A DNA stretch of 64,000 nucleotides from Caulobacterales bacterium (GTDB taxonomy: Bacteria > Pseudomonadota > Alphaproteobacteria > Caulobacterales > Parvularculaceae), in NCBI GenBank assembly GCA_020638525.1, contig JACKIL010000004.1, forward strand, positions 62,001-126,000, read 5' to 3'. Positions 25,733 through 34,069 of this stretch are shown here, in pieces. The position numbers and the translations under genes were made by a program. Within the stretch, counting starts at the first letter, position 1, and every line of letters starts with the position of its first letter. Below the pieces are notes generated by a model. The model had not been told where the DNA came from. It did not search any database and saw only the letters and a list, made by a program, of their open reading frames with translations.

Positions 25733-26335
25733 ATGTCGCTTCTCGATCTCGCCCGCATGCCGCCGCTCAGCCCCGTCCTCGATGGCGGCGAGGTGCGCCT
25801 GCGCGCACCGTCCTTCGACGACTATTCGGCCTGGGCGGCGCTGAGAGAAGAAAGCCGGCGTCATCTGACCGCGTGGGAGCCGGACTGGTCCGAGGAAGAC
25901 GTCACGGCGAAAGCGTTCCGGATGCGCGTGAAGGCCTATCGCCGCGAGATGCGGCGCGGAAACGCATTGCCGTTGTTCATCGTCCGCCATTCAGACAATG
26001 CGCTGATCGGCGGCGTGACGCTGACAAATATCCGGTTAGGCGCATCGCGGTCTGCGAGCATCGGTTATTGGGTCGGCGCCGCTTTTGTCCGGCAGGGTTA
26101 TGCGCGCGCTGCGATCGCAGCGATGCTGCGCCACGCTTTCGGAACAATGGAGCTCAATCGCATAGAGGCGGCCTGCCAGCCCGAGAATATAGCGTCGCGA
26201 ACCTTGCTCGAACGTCTGGGCTTTCAGAATGAAGGCGTCGCGCGCGACTATCTGTTTATTAATGGCGCATGGCGCGACCATCTTCTTTATGCGCTCACGG
26301 CCGCGGATTTCGAATCGCCGACGCTGAGAAGTTAA
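25733..26335 (+). CDS. GNAT family acetyltransferase (RimJ/RimL type)
   Basis: The 200-residue protein has a RimJ-like start with LRAPSFDDYSAWAALREES and the central strands GGVTLTNIRLGASRSASIGYW. The acetyl-CoA loop is represented by FVRQGYARAAIAAMLRHAF, followed by LNRIEAACQPENIASRTLLERLGF. It probably acetylates the N-terminus of a ribosomal protein, although the RimJ/RimL group also contains small-molecule acetyltransferases. It lies 77 bases after the M16 peptidase on the same strand. Confidence 0.88.
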   Translation: MSLLDLARMPPLSPVLDGGEVRLRAPSFDDYSAWAALREESRRHLTAWEPDWSEEDVTAKAFRMRVKAYRREMRRGNALPLFIVRHSDNALIGGVTLTNIRLGASRSASIGYWVGAAFVRQGYARAAIAAMLRHAFGTMELNRIEAACQPENIASRTLLERLGFQNEGVARDYLFINGAWRDHLLYALTAADFESPTLRS

Positions 26336-26538
26336 CTGTCAACAGAATTAACGTTGATTGATGCGCGGATTTTCTGCACCGACTCTTGCAGAACCGTCAT
26401 AGGCGCGTGACAATAGAACATACGGCGATGGGGCTATCGGCCGTCAATTTTCATGCAGCGCGCGCGGAGGGCGAGCGCTGCGCGACATGGCGGCGCGACG
26501 CGCTCCGGCCGAATTGCGTATGGCGGGGTGGAAGACGC

Positions 26539-28503
26539 ATGTTTGCAGCGGACGCCGTATCGGCGGGCGACGTATCAGCCGATAATTTGGCGATGGGCCT
26601 CGAATTCGCGCGCGGCGCCATCGCAGGCGCGATGGTGATCGCGATCGCTTATCTCGCTGGCCTCGCGGTATTCCGGCGGAGCGCCGCGGCGACTTGCGCG
26701 CTCCTCATGATGGTCGCCGCTTCCGCGATGCAGCTCGGCTGGCTCGGCGTCATCGCCGCCCCGTCGGCCAAGCTCGGCGTCTTGTTGCAAGGAATTTTTG
26801 GCGCCGCAGCGATTGTTTACCTGTCCGCGACCATCCGCGCGGCGCGGGAGAATACGCTGCTTGGCGGCGTCATGTTCATTGCGGCCGTCATTCTGGTCGG
26901 GATCGGCCTCTTTAATCTCTTCATTCCGGGCGGGGACGCCAGCGGCATCATGCGCGGCGGCGTATTCGGCGTCGGGCTCTTCGCACTGGGCGTCTCGATC
27001 AGCCAGGCGGGACGAGATCCGGCGGCGCGGCTGGTGCTGCCGGGGGTCTTGCTCGCGCTCGCGGCGCCCTTCGCCGGGATGGCCTTTGGCGGCGGCGGGA
27101 ATGCGATGCTCGCGTTCAATGCGCTCTTCACGATCGGCGTGGTCGCGGCGAGCCTTGTCGCGATGGTAGAGCCCGCCGTGAAGCTCAACGTGCACGGCCA
27201 TCATGTCGACGCACCGGTCTTCGCGCATTCGGTGGAGCCGGCGCCGCGCGCGGCGGCTGAACCGGACCCGGAACAATTGCTGAAGGTTTCTGAGAACCAA
27301 CTCGCGCAAGTGCTTGATTATTCCGGCATTGCTGTCTGGGACTGGACTACGGAAGGCTCACACCAGAGCGATGGTTTCGCCAAGCTGATGGGAGCGGATA
27401 CTTCGTCGGCGTTTTCACCGTCGACGATTGTCGAGTTCTTCCACAAGGACGACCGCGCGAAGTTCGAAGCGAATGTGCTCGGCGGCGGGCAAGCGGACGG
27501 CGCGTTCGATGCGGTGATGCGGCTCACGGACGGCAAACAGGTGCGGTTCCGCGGCGCGCGCGCGGTGGACGGCGTCGGCGGCGTCGAACGCGTGGTCGCC
27601 TTCGCCGAACGCGTTTCACCATTCTCCGGCAAAGGAAAATCGCTGGCGCCGGAAGCGGCGCTCGGCGCTGTCGCAGCTCTGGCGAAGCCCGAAGCGCCGA
27701 AAACCGATCCGCTTGGCGCCGCTATCAGCGAGGCGCTGGCGAAGAACCAGCTCTCCACAGCCTTCCAGCCGATCGTCTCGCTCACGAGCGGTGAGATCGC
27801 CGGCTACGAAGCGCTGGTGCGGTGGCCGAGCGAAAACGGCGGTCCAGACAAGGCCGGGCCCGAAGCGCTCATTCAGGCGGCGGAAGCGATCGGCAAAGAC
27901 GCGGAAGTGACCCGCTTCGTGCTCAAGGCGGCGACTGACTATCTCGCCTCGCAGATGAAGGCGCTGAAGCGGCGCGATATCTTCATGGCGCTGAACATCT
28001 CCGTCACTCAGCTTAAGGACAAGGATCTCGTCTCGGATGTGCGCGCTGCGATCGACGAGCACGATCTTCCCAAAAAAGCGCTGGTGCTGGAAATCACGGA
28101 ATCGCAGGCGATCACGGATATTGTCGAAGCCGGCGCGAAGTTCCACGAACTGAAGACGGCTGGCGCGGCGCTCGCCTTCGACGATTTCGGCGCAGGCTTC
28201 TCATCGCTCACCAATCTCCAGTCATTCGAGTTCGACTATCTGAAGATCGACAAGTCCTTCGTCGAAGGGCTTGCTCGCGGCGGCGACAATGCGAAGATCG
28301 GCCGTGCGATTGCGCAGCTTGGGCGCGATCTGGGGCTTACTGTCATTGCGGAAGGCGTGGAAAATCCCGAGACGGCGCGCGCCGCGCAGGAAGCCGGTTG
28401 CGCGCTAGCGCAAGGATTTGAATTCGGCGCGCCTGCGCCGCGCAGCCATGACGCCGAGCCCGCAAAGCATCGCCGGAAATTGTGGACCGGCGCGATGCGC
28501 TGA
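26539..28503 (+). CDS. Membrane-bound EAL-domain cyclic-di-GMP phosphodiesterase with PAS-like domain
   Basis: From the preferred ATG (a GGAAG lies five bases before) the protein has 654 residues. About six or seven N-terminal transmembrane helices (20-215) are followed by a PAS-like domain (255-360) and an EAL domain (395-640). The catalytic set is complete: Glu424-Ala-Leu, Asn486 (NISV), Glu518 in EITES, Asp548-Asp549 (DDFGAG), Lys569 (LKID), and Glu605 in EGVENPE. It should hydrolyse c-di-GMP. There is no GGDEF domain. The frame is open 153 bases further upstream, but that leader has poor protein character. Confidence 0.9.
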   Translation: MFAADAVSAGDVSADNLAMGLEFARGAIAGAMVIAIAYLAGLAVFRRSAAATCALLMMVAASAMQLGWLGVIAAPSAKLGVLLQGIFGAAAIVYLSATIRAARENTLLGGVMFIAAVILVGIGLFNLFIPGGDASGIMRGGVFGVGLFALGVSISQAGRDPAARLVLPGVLLALAAPFAGMAFGGGGNAMLAFNALFTIGVVAASLVAMVEPAVKLNVHGHHVDAPVFAHSVEPAPRAAAEPDPEQLLKVSENQLAQVLDYSGIAVWDWTTEGSHQSDGFAKLMGADTSSAFSPSTIVEFFHKDDRAKFEANVLGGGQADGAFDAVMRLTDGKQVRFRGARAVDGVGGVERVVAFAERVSPFSGKGKSLAPEAALGAVAALAKPEAPKTDPLGAAISEALAKNQLSTAFQPIVSLTSGEIAGYEALVRWPSENGGPDKAGPEALIQAAEAIGKDAEVTRFVLKAATDYLASQMKALKRRDIFMALNISVTQLKDKDLVSDVRAAIDEHDLPKKALVLEITESQAITDIVEAGAKFHELKTAGAALAFDDFGAGFSSLTNLQSFEFDYLKIDKSFVEGLARGGDNAKIGRAIAQLGRDLGLTVIAEGVENPETARAAQEAGCALAQGFEFGAPAPRSHDAEPAKHRRKLWTGAMR

Positions 28504-28524
28504 CGGTTTGTCTGGATTTATATT

Positions 28525-29157
28525 CTAGTTGAGGAAGGCGTCGTCGGAGCGCGGCGATGACCATTCGGGCGAAAGCATCGCCTCAGTAACCCCGAGCCGC
28601 GCCAGCGCCTGCTTCCACGACACCGAAGCGTCCTTCGGAAAGATGATCGCCATATCCGGGTCGCAATGCGCCCAGGCGTTCATCGAGAGTTCCTGCTCGA
28701 GCTGACCTTCGCCCCAGCCTGCATAACCGATCGCGAGCATGAACTTTTCCGGCGCCGCGCGCGTCGCTCCGCCTGCAATGTCGATCAGAATATCCCGCGT
28801 CGTCGTGAGGCCGACGCCAGGGCAGACTTCCAATGTCGAATCGACGCGATAGTCGAGGCTGTGCAGAACGAGCCCGCGATCGGTTTGCACTGGTCCGCCA
28901 AAGAACACAGGCTGATCCTTTGCATCTTCCGCGAGGTCAATATCAAGCTGTTCCAGAAGCTCGCTCATTTCCACATCGGCGAGCGGCTTGTTGATGATCA
29001 CGCCCATCGCATGCTGCTCGTCATGCGCGCACATCAAAAGCACCGATCGCTCGAAGCGAGGATCGCTCATGTTCGGCATTGCGATAAGCAACTGGCCGGT
29101 GAGAAAATCGCGGCCCGCTTCTTTTCGCTTCGCCGTTCCTCGTGATTTCGACGCCAT
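28525..29157 (-). CDS. YqgE/AlgH family protein
   Basis: The 210-residue product carries the family signature FLTGQLLIAMPNMSDPRFERSV and MGVIINKPL, plus GGPVQTDRG and GYAGWGEGQLEQEL. AlgH is a positive factor for alginate in Pseudomonas; elsewhere its role is unknown, although the fold is well defined. The first 17 residues are basic and unlike the family core. It is divergent from the peroxiredoxin gene. Confidence 0.93.
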   Translation of the reverse strand: MASKSRGTAKRKEAGRDFLTGQLLIAMPNMSDPRFERSVLLMCAHDEQHAMGVIINKPLADVEMSELLEQLDIDLAEDAKDQPVFFGGPVQTDRGLVLHSLDYRVDSTLEVCPGVGLTTTRDILIDIAGGATRAAPEKFMLAIGYAGWGEGQLEQELSMNAWAHCDPDMAIIFPKDASVSWKQALARLGVTEAMLSPEWSSPRSDDAFLN

Positions 29158-29274
29158 GGGTTAAAGCTAGGGTGAGGCGGGGGGCATGACAAGGGAGTGA
29201 GCCCCCATGGACGCCTGTCCGGCGGAAGGCTAAGAACGGCCTCAAATTCAGCCCTGAAAACATGGAGGATCCCT

Positions 29275-29754
29275 GTGACCATTTCCGTCGGCGACAAAAT
29301 TCCGAGCGTTTCCGTGATGATGGCGACCGCCGAAGGCCCGCAAAAGGCTGACGCGGCGGATGTGCTCGGCAAGGGCAAGGTCGCGTTCTTTGCGGTGCCG
29401 GGCGCCTTCACGCCGACCTGCTCGGCCAAACACCTTCCGGGGTTCGTTCAGAACGCCGACGCGCTGAAGAAGAAGGGCGTCGACAAGATCGTCTGCATGT
29501 CGGTCAACGACGCTTTCGTCATGAAGGCGTGGGGCGACTCGCAAAACGCTGCGGGCGTCGAAATGATGGCTGACGGTAATGGCGACCTCGCCAAGGCGCT
29601 CGGGCTCACCATGGATGCGTCGGGCTTCGGCATGGGCGCGCGTTCGAAACGCTTCTCGGCGATTATCGAGAACGGCGTCGTGAAAGAACTGAACGTCGAA
29701 GGCCCGGGCGAATTCAAAGTCTCGAGCGCCGAACACATGCTCGGCCAGCTCTAG
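29275..29754 (+). CDS. Peroxiredoxin (Prx5 type)
   Basis: The 159-residue protein has the peroxidatic cysteine Cys49 in PGAFTPTCSAKH and the Prx5 segments GVDKIVCMSVNDAFVMKAW and MADGNGDLAKALGL. It reduces peroxides in the cytosol, with the thiol donor probably glutathione/glutaredoxin or thioredoxin. GTG is the start with GGAGG five bases away; an in-frame ORF extension upstream lacks a ribosome-binding site. Its stop overlaps the convergent rnhA stop within CTAG. Confidence 0.93.
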   Translation: MTISVGDKIPSVSVMMATAEGPQKADAADVLGKGKVAFFAVPGAFTPTCSAKHLPGFVQNADALKKKGVDKIVCMSVNDAFVMKAWGDSQNAAGVEMMADGNGDLAKALGLTMDASGFGMGARSKRFSAIIENGVVKELNVEGPGEFKVSSAEHMLGQL

Positions 29755-30176
29755 CCCGAGACCGCTGCAAGGCCTTGCCGGGCGAGTTCGTCCGCGCGTT
29801 CATTTTCCGGATGTCCGGCATGGCCCTTCACCCATTTCCAGTGCACGGCGCGCTCTGAGACGAGTGCGTCGAGCATCTGCCAGAGATCCTGGTTCTTCAC
29901 AGGTTTCTTGTCGGCGGTGCGCCAACCATTCTGTTTCCAGCGGCGCATCCAGTCCGTGATTCCATTCTTCAGATATTGACTGTCTGTGTGCAGAGTGACG
30001 GGGCCGCTTGTCGCCTTCAGCGCTTCGATTGCAGCCATCATTTCCATACGATTGTTCGTCGTGGCGCTCTCGCCGCCGGAAATCTCAAGGCGCTCGTTTG
30101 CCGTAATGATGATGGCGCCCCAGCCGCCGGGCCCCGGATTTCCGGAACAGGCGCCGTCCGTATAGATCTCGATCAT
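29751..30176 (-). CDS. rnhA: Ribonuclease HI
   Basis: The 141-residue enzyme cleaves RNA in RNA-DNA hybrids. The catalytic acids are present: Asp7 (IYTDGACSGNPGPGGWG region), Glu45 (NNRMEMMA), Asp65 (LHTDSQY), His119 and Asp129 (KGHAGHPENERADELA). The ATG with GGAG seven bases upstream is preferred over a GTG two codons earlier. It lies downstream of ispH on the same strand, an order common in alphaproteobacteria, although the thrB gene often found between them is absent. Confidence 0.97.
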   Translation of the reverse strand: MIEIYTDGACSGNPGPGGWGAIIITANERLEISGGESATTNNRMEMMAAIEALKATSGPVTLHTDSQYLKNGITDWMRRWKQNGWRTADKKPVKNQDLWQMLDALVSERAVHWKWVKGHAGHPENERADELARQGLAAVSG

Positions 30177-30286
30177 TCTCACGCTCCATCACCGTCCGCT
30201 CCGTCGATGCGCGGACCACTCGCTTCCCGGGTCATTCCGCGTAACGAGGCGGGGCGTCAATGCGTTCGGGAAAAGTAGCGGATGCG

Positions 30287-31225
30287 TCAGCTTGCGAGCA
30301 GCATCGGTGATTTGAAGGTCACGTCTTCCTTCGCCGTTTCAATGGTCTCGATCGTCAGGGCGAAGCGCTCCGCCAGGCGGGTGAGCAAAGTCTCGACAAG
30401 ATTTTCTGGGGCGGAGGCGCCGGCGGTGACGCCAAGCGCTTCGACACCATCGAGAAATGAAAGATCATAGCTGGCCGGATCATTGACGAGCCGCGCATCG
30501 CGCGCGCCGGCGGCGAGCGCGACTTCGACAAGCCGGCAGGAATTCGAGGAGGTCGGCGAACCGATCACGAGGACGACATCCGACAGTCTGCCGATTTCTT
30601 TCGCTGCAGCCTGCCGGTTCGAGGTTGCGTAGCAGATGTCGGAAGTGCGTGGCCCCTCAAGGTCGGGGAAGCGTCCCTTGAGCGTGGAGATGATCGCGGC
30701 TGTGTCGTCCACGGAAAGCGTCGTCTGCGTCACATAGGCGAGCGGTTTGTCGGGCGCCGCGAAGCACTGGGCGTCTTCGACTGTCTCGATAAGCGTCATC
30801 GCGCCGGGATAGAGCTGGCCCATCGTGCCCTGAACTTCCGGGTGTCCCTTGTGGCCGATGAGGAGGATGTGGAAGCCGCGGGCGGCGAGGCGGCGCGCTT
30901 GCGAATGGACCTTCTTCACGAGCGGACAGGTCGCATCGAGCATGACCATGGAGCGGGAACTGACGCTCTCATAGGCGGCGAGAGGCGCGCCATGGGCCGA
31001 GAAGATGATCGGTCGGTCGGTTGGGGCCTCCGCTATGTCCTCGATGAAGACCGCGCCCATCGCTTTCAGCCGGGAGACCACATGCGCGTTGTGAACGATT
31101 TCGTGGCGGACATAGACAGGCGCGCCATGGGCGGCGAGCGCCTCCTCGACCGTTCGGATGGCGCGCTCCACGCCGGCGCAAAACCCGCGCGGGGAGGCAA
31201 GCCTGACGTGAAGTTTCTGTTTCAT
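30287..31225 (-). CDS. ispH: 4-hydroxy-3-methylbut-2-enyl diphosphate reductase
   Basis: This is the last enzyme of the MEP isoprenoid pathway, making IPP and DMAPP. The 312-residue protein has the three cluster cysteines Cys16 (SPRGFCAGVERA), Cys100 (DATCPLVKKVH) and Cys198 (SDICYATSNRQ), with the active-site segments IVHNAHVV and GSPTSSNSCRLVE. It should bind a 4Fe-4S cluster. It lies upstream of rnhA with about 110 bases between. Confidence 0.97.
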   Translation of the reverse strand: MKQKLHVRLASPRGFCAGVERAIRTVEEALAAHGAPVYVRHEIVHNAHVVSRLKAMGAVFIEDIAEAPTDRPIIFSAHGAPLAAYESVSSRSMVMLDATCPLVKKVHSQARRLAARGFHILLIGHKGHPEVQGTMGQLYPGAMTLIETVEDAQCFAAPDKPLAYVTQTTLSVDDTAAIISTLKGRFPDLEGPRTSDICYATSNRQAAAKEIGRLSDVVLVIGSPTSSNSCRLVEVALAAGARDARLVNDPASYDLSFLDGVEALGVTAGASAPENLVETLLTRLAERFALTIETIETAKEDVTFKSPMLLAS

Positions 31226-31474
31226 GGGCGAAGCATAGAACCGTATTGGTTTTCACCGGGTAAGCGAACGGCCCCGGCGTCCGTTGTTCGGCGCTTCACG
31301 CCAGTAGCCGCCAGAACCGGGAAAGCCGCCCCGGCCGCCTCGCGTCTGCCTTCTGCGACGAAGTTTCGGCGTTGCGCCCCGGGCCGCGAACCGCTACCAC
31401 CTTTGCTGCCGGAACTGGGCGTTCATGAGGCGTTCGGCGGGCCATTTCGCGAAGAGATATAGGGGTTTGCGTTC

Positions 31475-32029
31475 ATGAACAAAGCGTTAGCGCTGGCGCT
31501 AATCGCCGCAGCCGGAGCCGTTTCCGGGTGCGCGTCCACCAAGGAAAAGAACGCGGCCAACCCCGGCGCCTGCCCGAATGCGGTGGTGCTGAACGACGCG
31601 TCCCGGCTGGTCGATTTCAACGGCGCTGAAGAAATTGAGAACGTCGCCTACTCGGCGGAGATCCAGAGCGTTACGCTCGATTGCCGCTATTATGCGGACA
31701 GGCCGATTGATGCGACCATGAAGCTGAAAATCGCTTTCGGCCGCGGCCCCAAGGGCGGCGAGAAGGAACACAACTTCACCTACTTTGTGGCCGTGACCCG
31801 AACTAATCTCGAGGTGATCGCGAAGCAGGAATATGTCATTCCGATCAAGTTCGACGACGATGAAAATGTGCACACCGTCGAGGAAAAGATCGAGCAGATC
31901 CTGATCCCGCGCGCGAGCGAGACCGTTTCCGGCGAGAACTTCGAAGTCATCGTCGGCCTGTCGCTGACGCCGGAGCAGGTGCTCTTCAACCGGTCTGGCA
32001 AGAGCCTGAAGTTCCCTGACCTGCAATGA
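31475..32029 (+). CDS. Putative lipoprotein, unidentified
   Basis: The 184-residue product has a lipoprotein signal (MNKALALALIAAAGAVSGC) with lipobox VSGC, so Cys19 is the likely acylated residue. The mature part contains one further cysteine pair (ACPNAV and LDCRYY) and beta-rich strands such as NFTYFVAVTRTNLEVIAKQEYV. I recognise no family. The stop overlaps the argS start as ATGA, so the two are translationally coupled. Confidence 0.8.
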   Translation: MNKALALALIAAAGAVSGCASTKEKNAANPGACPNAVVLNDASRLVDFNGAEEIENVAYSAEIQSVTLDCRYYADRPIDATMKLKIAFGRGPKGGEKEHNFTYFVAVTRTNLEVIAKQEYVIPIKFDDDENVHTVEEKIEQILIPRASETVSGENFEVIVGLSLTPEQVLFNRSGKSLKFPDLQ

Positions 32030-33789
32030 CGCTGACTGACGAGCTCTCTCTGATCGTCGGCGAAGCTTTCGCCGCCGAAGGCGTCGATCCGTCTTTCGGC
32101 GAAGTGAAAGTCTCTGACCGCCCGGATCTTGCGCAGTTCCAGTGCAATGGCGCGCTCGCCGCGGCGAAAGCGACAAAGTCGAATCCGCGCGCGCTGGGAG
32201 AGGCGGTCGCAGCGCGACTGAAAGCAGAGCCATCCTTCGCTGCGGTTTCAATCGCCGGGCCTGGCTTCATCAATCTGACCCTGACCGATGCGTTCCTTTC
32301 CGAGCGGGTCAACACGCTCCGCGCTGACGGGCACGCGGGCGGCTGGCGGCGTATCGACGGCGAAAAGATCGTCATCGACTATGGCGGGCCCAACATCGCC
32401 AAACCCTTACATGTCGGCCATCTGCGCTCAGCAATCATCGGCGAGTCGCTGAAGCGGCTGCTTCGCTTCGCGGGCGATGATGTCACGTCCGACATTCACA
32501 TGGGCGACTGGGGCCTTCCGATGGGCCAGCTCATCACGGAAGTCGCCAGAGAGAAGCCTGATCTGCCGTTCTTCGACCCGGACTATACGGGCGCCTATCC
32601 ATCCGAGCCGGTCGTCACTCTTGAAGATCTTGAGCGCCTCTATCCGCAGGCGTCCGCTGCCTGCAAAGCGGACCCGGTCCGCGCTGAGGAAGCGCGCCGC
32701 GCGACCGCTGAACTGCAGTCGGGTCGTCGCGGCTATCGGGCCCTTTGGGAGCAGTTCCTCGCCGTTTCTCGCGCTGCAATCGAACGCGAATACGCCGATC
32801 TCGATGTCACCTTCGACTGGTGGAAGGGAGAGGCGGACGCCGATCCGCTGATCGATGAGCTAGCAGCGGACCTCCGCCGCCAGAATCTCACTGAAACGAG
32901 TGACGGTGCGGAAATCATTCGCGTCGCGCGTGAGGGCGACAAGAAAGAAATCCCGCCGCTCATCCTCTTCAAGTCGGATGGCAGCGTCCTCTACGGCACG
33001 ACTGATCTTGCGACCATTCTGGATCGCAAGCGCGCTATCGATCCCGATCGTATTCTCTATGTCGTCGATCAGCGCCAGGCGCTGCATTTCGAACAGGTCT
33101 TCCGCGCGGCGGATCGCGCCGGCGTGTTCCCGGCGGATCATCTGGAGCATCTTGGCTTCGGCACCATGAACGGTCCGGACGGTAAGCCGTTCAAGACCCG
33201 GGCAGGGGGCGTCTTGAAGCTGCGCGACCTGATCGACATGGTGGAGACTCGCGCACGCGAGCGGCTCGTCGAAAGCGGCATGGCGCAAGGCTATGGCGAG
33301 ATAGAAGTTGCTGACATCGCCCACAAAGTCGGCGTCGCCGCGCTGAAATTCGCGGACCTCTCGAACCCGCGCACCAGCGACTACATCTTCGATCTCGATC
33401 GCTTCATGGCGTTCGAAGGGAAAACAGGCCCTTACCTTCTCTATGCGAGCGTTCGCGTGAAATCGGTTTTGGCGAAAGCATTGGCGGCGGGCGCAGGAGC
33501 GCCGGGCGATATCGCTCTGGAGGCGCCGGAAGAGATCGGACTGGCGCTGTCGCTGCTCGCCTTCGGAGATGCGGTTCGCCTGGCTTACGAAAAGCGCATG
33601 CCGCATTTCCTGTGCGAACACGCCTTCACGCTCGCGCAATCGTTTTCGAAATTCTACGCCGCGTGCCGGATCGTTGACGAGGCTGATGCGGCGCGCAGAG
33701 CGTCGCGTTTGGCGTTGGCCGAAGCGACAGGTGCGCAACTTGATGTCGTGCTCGGTCTTCTCGGGATAAAAATCCCCGCGCGGATGTAG
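32026..33789 (+). CDS. argS: Arginyl-tRNA synthetase
   Basis: This class-Ia synthetase has 587 residues. It shows the HIGH-type motif in NIAKPLHVGHLRSA, GDWGLPMGQL, the arginine-specific VVDQRQALHFEQVFRAA, and GTMNGPDGKPFKTRAGG, where the KMSK loop would be (degenerate, as is common in ArgRS). The anticodon-binding DALR domain ends with FYAACRIVDEADAARRASRL. It is coupled by ATGA to the upstream lipoprotein gene. Confidence 0.97.
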   Translation: MTLTDELSLIVGEAFAAEGVDPSFGEVKVSDRPDLAQFQCNGALAAAKATKSNPRALGEAVAARLKAEPSFAAVSIAGPGFINLTLTDAFLSERVNTLRADGHAGGWRRIDGEKIVIDYGGPNIAKPLHVGHLRSAIIGESLKRLLRFAGDDVTSDIHMGDWGLPMGQLITEVAREKPDLPFFDPDYTGAYPSEPVVTLEDLERLYPQASAACKADPVRAEEARRATAELQSGRRGYRALWEQFLAVSRAAIEREYADLDVTFDWWKGEADADPLIDELAADLRRQNLTETSDGAEIIRVAREGDKKEIPPLILFKSDGSVLYGTTDLATILDRKRAIDPDRILYVVDQRQALHFEQVFRAADRAGVFPADHLEHLGFGTMNGPDGKPFKTRAGGVLKLRDLIDMVETRARERLVESGMAQGYGEIEVADIAHKVGVAALKFADLSNPRTSDYIFDLDRFMAFEGKTGPYLLYASVRVKSVLAKALAAGAGAPGDIALEAPEEIGLALSLLAFGDAVRLAYEKRMPHFLCEHAFTLAQSFSKFYAACRIVDEADAARRASRLALAEATGAQLDVVLGLLGIKIPARM

Positions 33790-34069
33790 CGCGCAGTCCA
33801 CACCTCGCCACGGTTTTTTTGAAATTTAGATGACATCGATTGCGACAACATTGTTGCGATCAAACGCATGGCGTTGTTCTGAGTGAAAAACCTCTCGCAA
33901 ACAAAATCGCTGCGACATTCTGCAAGTCGAATGTGACAGACCATCGGCAATTGCGTCACCGATGCGTCATGTAACTGCAAAGTTAGCTCTCTAAGGCCCG
34001 TTCCTGCGATGGTGCAGTGCGATCTTGGGGCGCGCGCCATTTTCTGCAGTCAATGACTTGGGGATTACG

